From positions 620,001 to 684,000 of the forward strand of contig CM020620.1 of assembly GCA_009829735.1 (NCBI GenBank): DNA of 64,000 nucleotides, written 5' to 3'. Shown here one piece after another: positions 63,923-64,000 of the stretch. The stretch comes from Pyropia yezoensis (taxonomy: Eukaryota; Rhodophyta; Bangiophyceae; Bangiales; Bangiaceae). Positions within the stretch are counted from its first letter, which is position 1; each line of letters opens with the position of its first letter. The position numbers and the translations under genes were made by a program. A model generated the notes under the pieces. It saw only the letters and a list, made by a program, of their open reading frames with translations. It had not been told where the DNA came from and did not search any database.

Positions 63923-64000
63923 ATGGGCAGCAACATCCAAAAGTCAATCCTGGGCGCTGTCGTTGGACTGGTGTGCCTTGAGCAGCTCCTTCCCGTCTAC
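63923..64000 (+). CDS. Possible 5' end of a gene running off the window
   Basis: ATG at 63923 (CACAATGG) opens a frame to the window end, beginning MGSNIQKSILGAVVGLVCLE. It has a hydrophobic helix after a short polar start. Only 26 codons are visible, so neither family nor validity can be judged. Confidence 0.3.
   Translation, partial: MGSNIQKSILGAVVGLVCLEQLLPVY

Noticed and set aside
1-64000. CRISPR arrays, operons, prophage or bacterial defence islands
   Set aside because: The window is eukaryotic nuclear DNA with spliced genes; the repeats are satellite and simple sequence without spacer structure.

Overview
The window is nuclear DNA of a photosynthetic eukaryote with very high GC. A eukaryotic cytosolic ribosomal protein (uL2), an ER-shaping Sey1/RHD3 GTPase, a Bet1-type SNARE and GT-AG introns rule out a prokaryote. 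A RETICULATA-related envelope protein and several N-termini of the form M-x-(A)-F followed by Ala/Arg/Ser-rich sequence point to a primary-type plastid. High GC, many intronless genes and these Phe-containing transit peptides fit a bangiophyte red alga (Porphyra/Pyropia type) best. That placement is inference, not read directly from the sequence.

Layout. 1-9880: GC-rich satellite array of 80-bp monomers, organised in 880-bp and 1760-bp higher-order units, interrupted at 1061-4698 by a DNA transposon with 13-bp terminal inverted repeats, a probable 4-bp target duplication and a two-exon transposase. 9.9-19.5 kb: gene-poor and repeat-rich. It holds an Ala-rich gene end, a ~360-bp tandem repeat, a Cys-rich three-exon gene of unknown function, a palindromic element, a partial two-exon gene, a four-finger C2H2 protein and a 941-bp foldback element flanked by TA. 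19.5-32.7 kb: extreme G/C simple sequence with two long low-complexity protein genes (a Pro/Ala/Gly-rich protein on plus and a RING-H2 protein on minus). Homopolymer runs there disrupt the reading frames.

32.7-64 kb is the gene-rich half: mitochondrial-type bL31, the RETICULATA-related protein, a plastid trigger-factor N-domain protein, an acyl-protein-thioesterase-like hydrolase, a Pro/Gly-rich protein, Sey1/RHD3, uL2, a plastid-leader inositol-dehydrogenase-like enzyme, a membrane-anchored protein of unknown function, a Bet1-like SNARE, a plastid-leader Mpv17-family protein, a HExxH metallopeptidase and a possible partial gene at the right edge.

These are independently transcribed housekeeping genes rather than an operon or gene cluster. 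Sey1 and Bet1 both serve the early secretory pathway; the RETICULATA-related, trigger-factor, dehydrogenase and Mpv17 proteins are predicted plastid proteins. Splice junctions were placed by hand from GT-AG consensus, phase agreement and protein continuity. No transcript or database evidence was available. The most unusual items are the higher-order satellite with a transposon nested in it, the foldback element, an over-represented GTAC(A/T)GTAC motif, and the unassigned Cys-rich gene.
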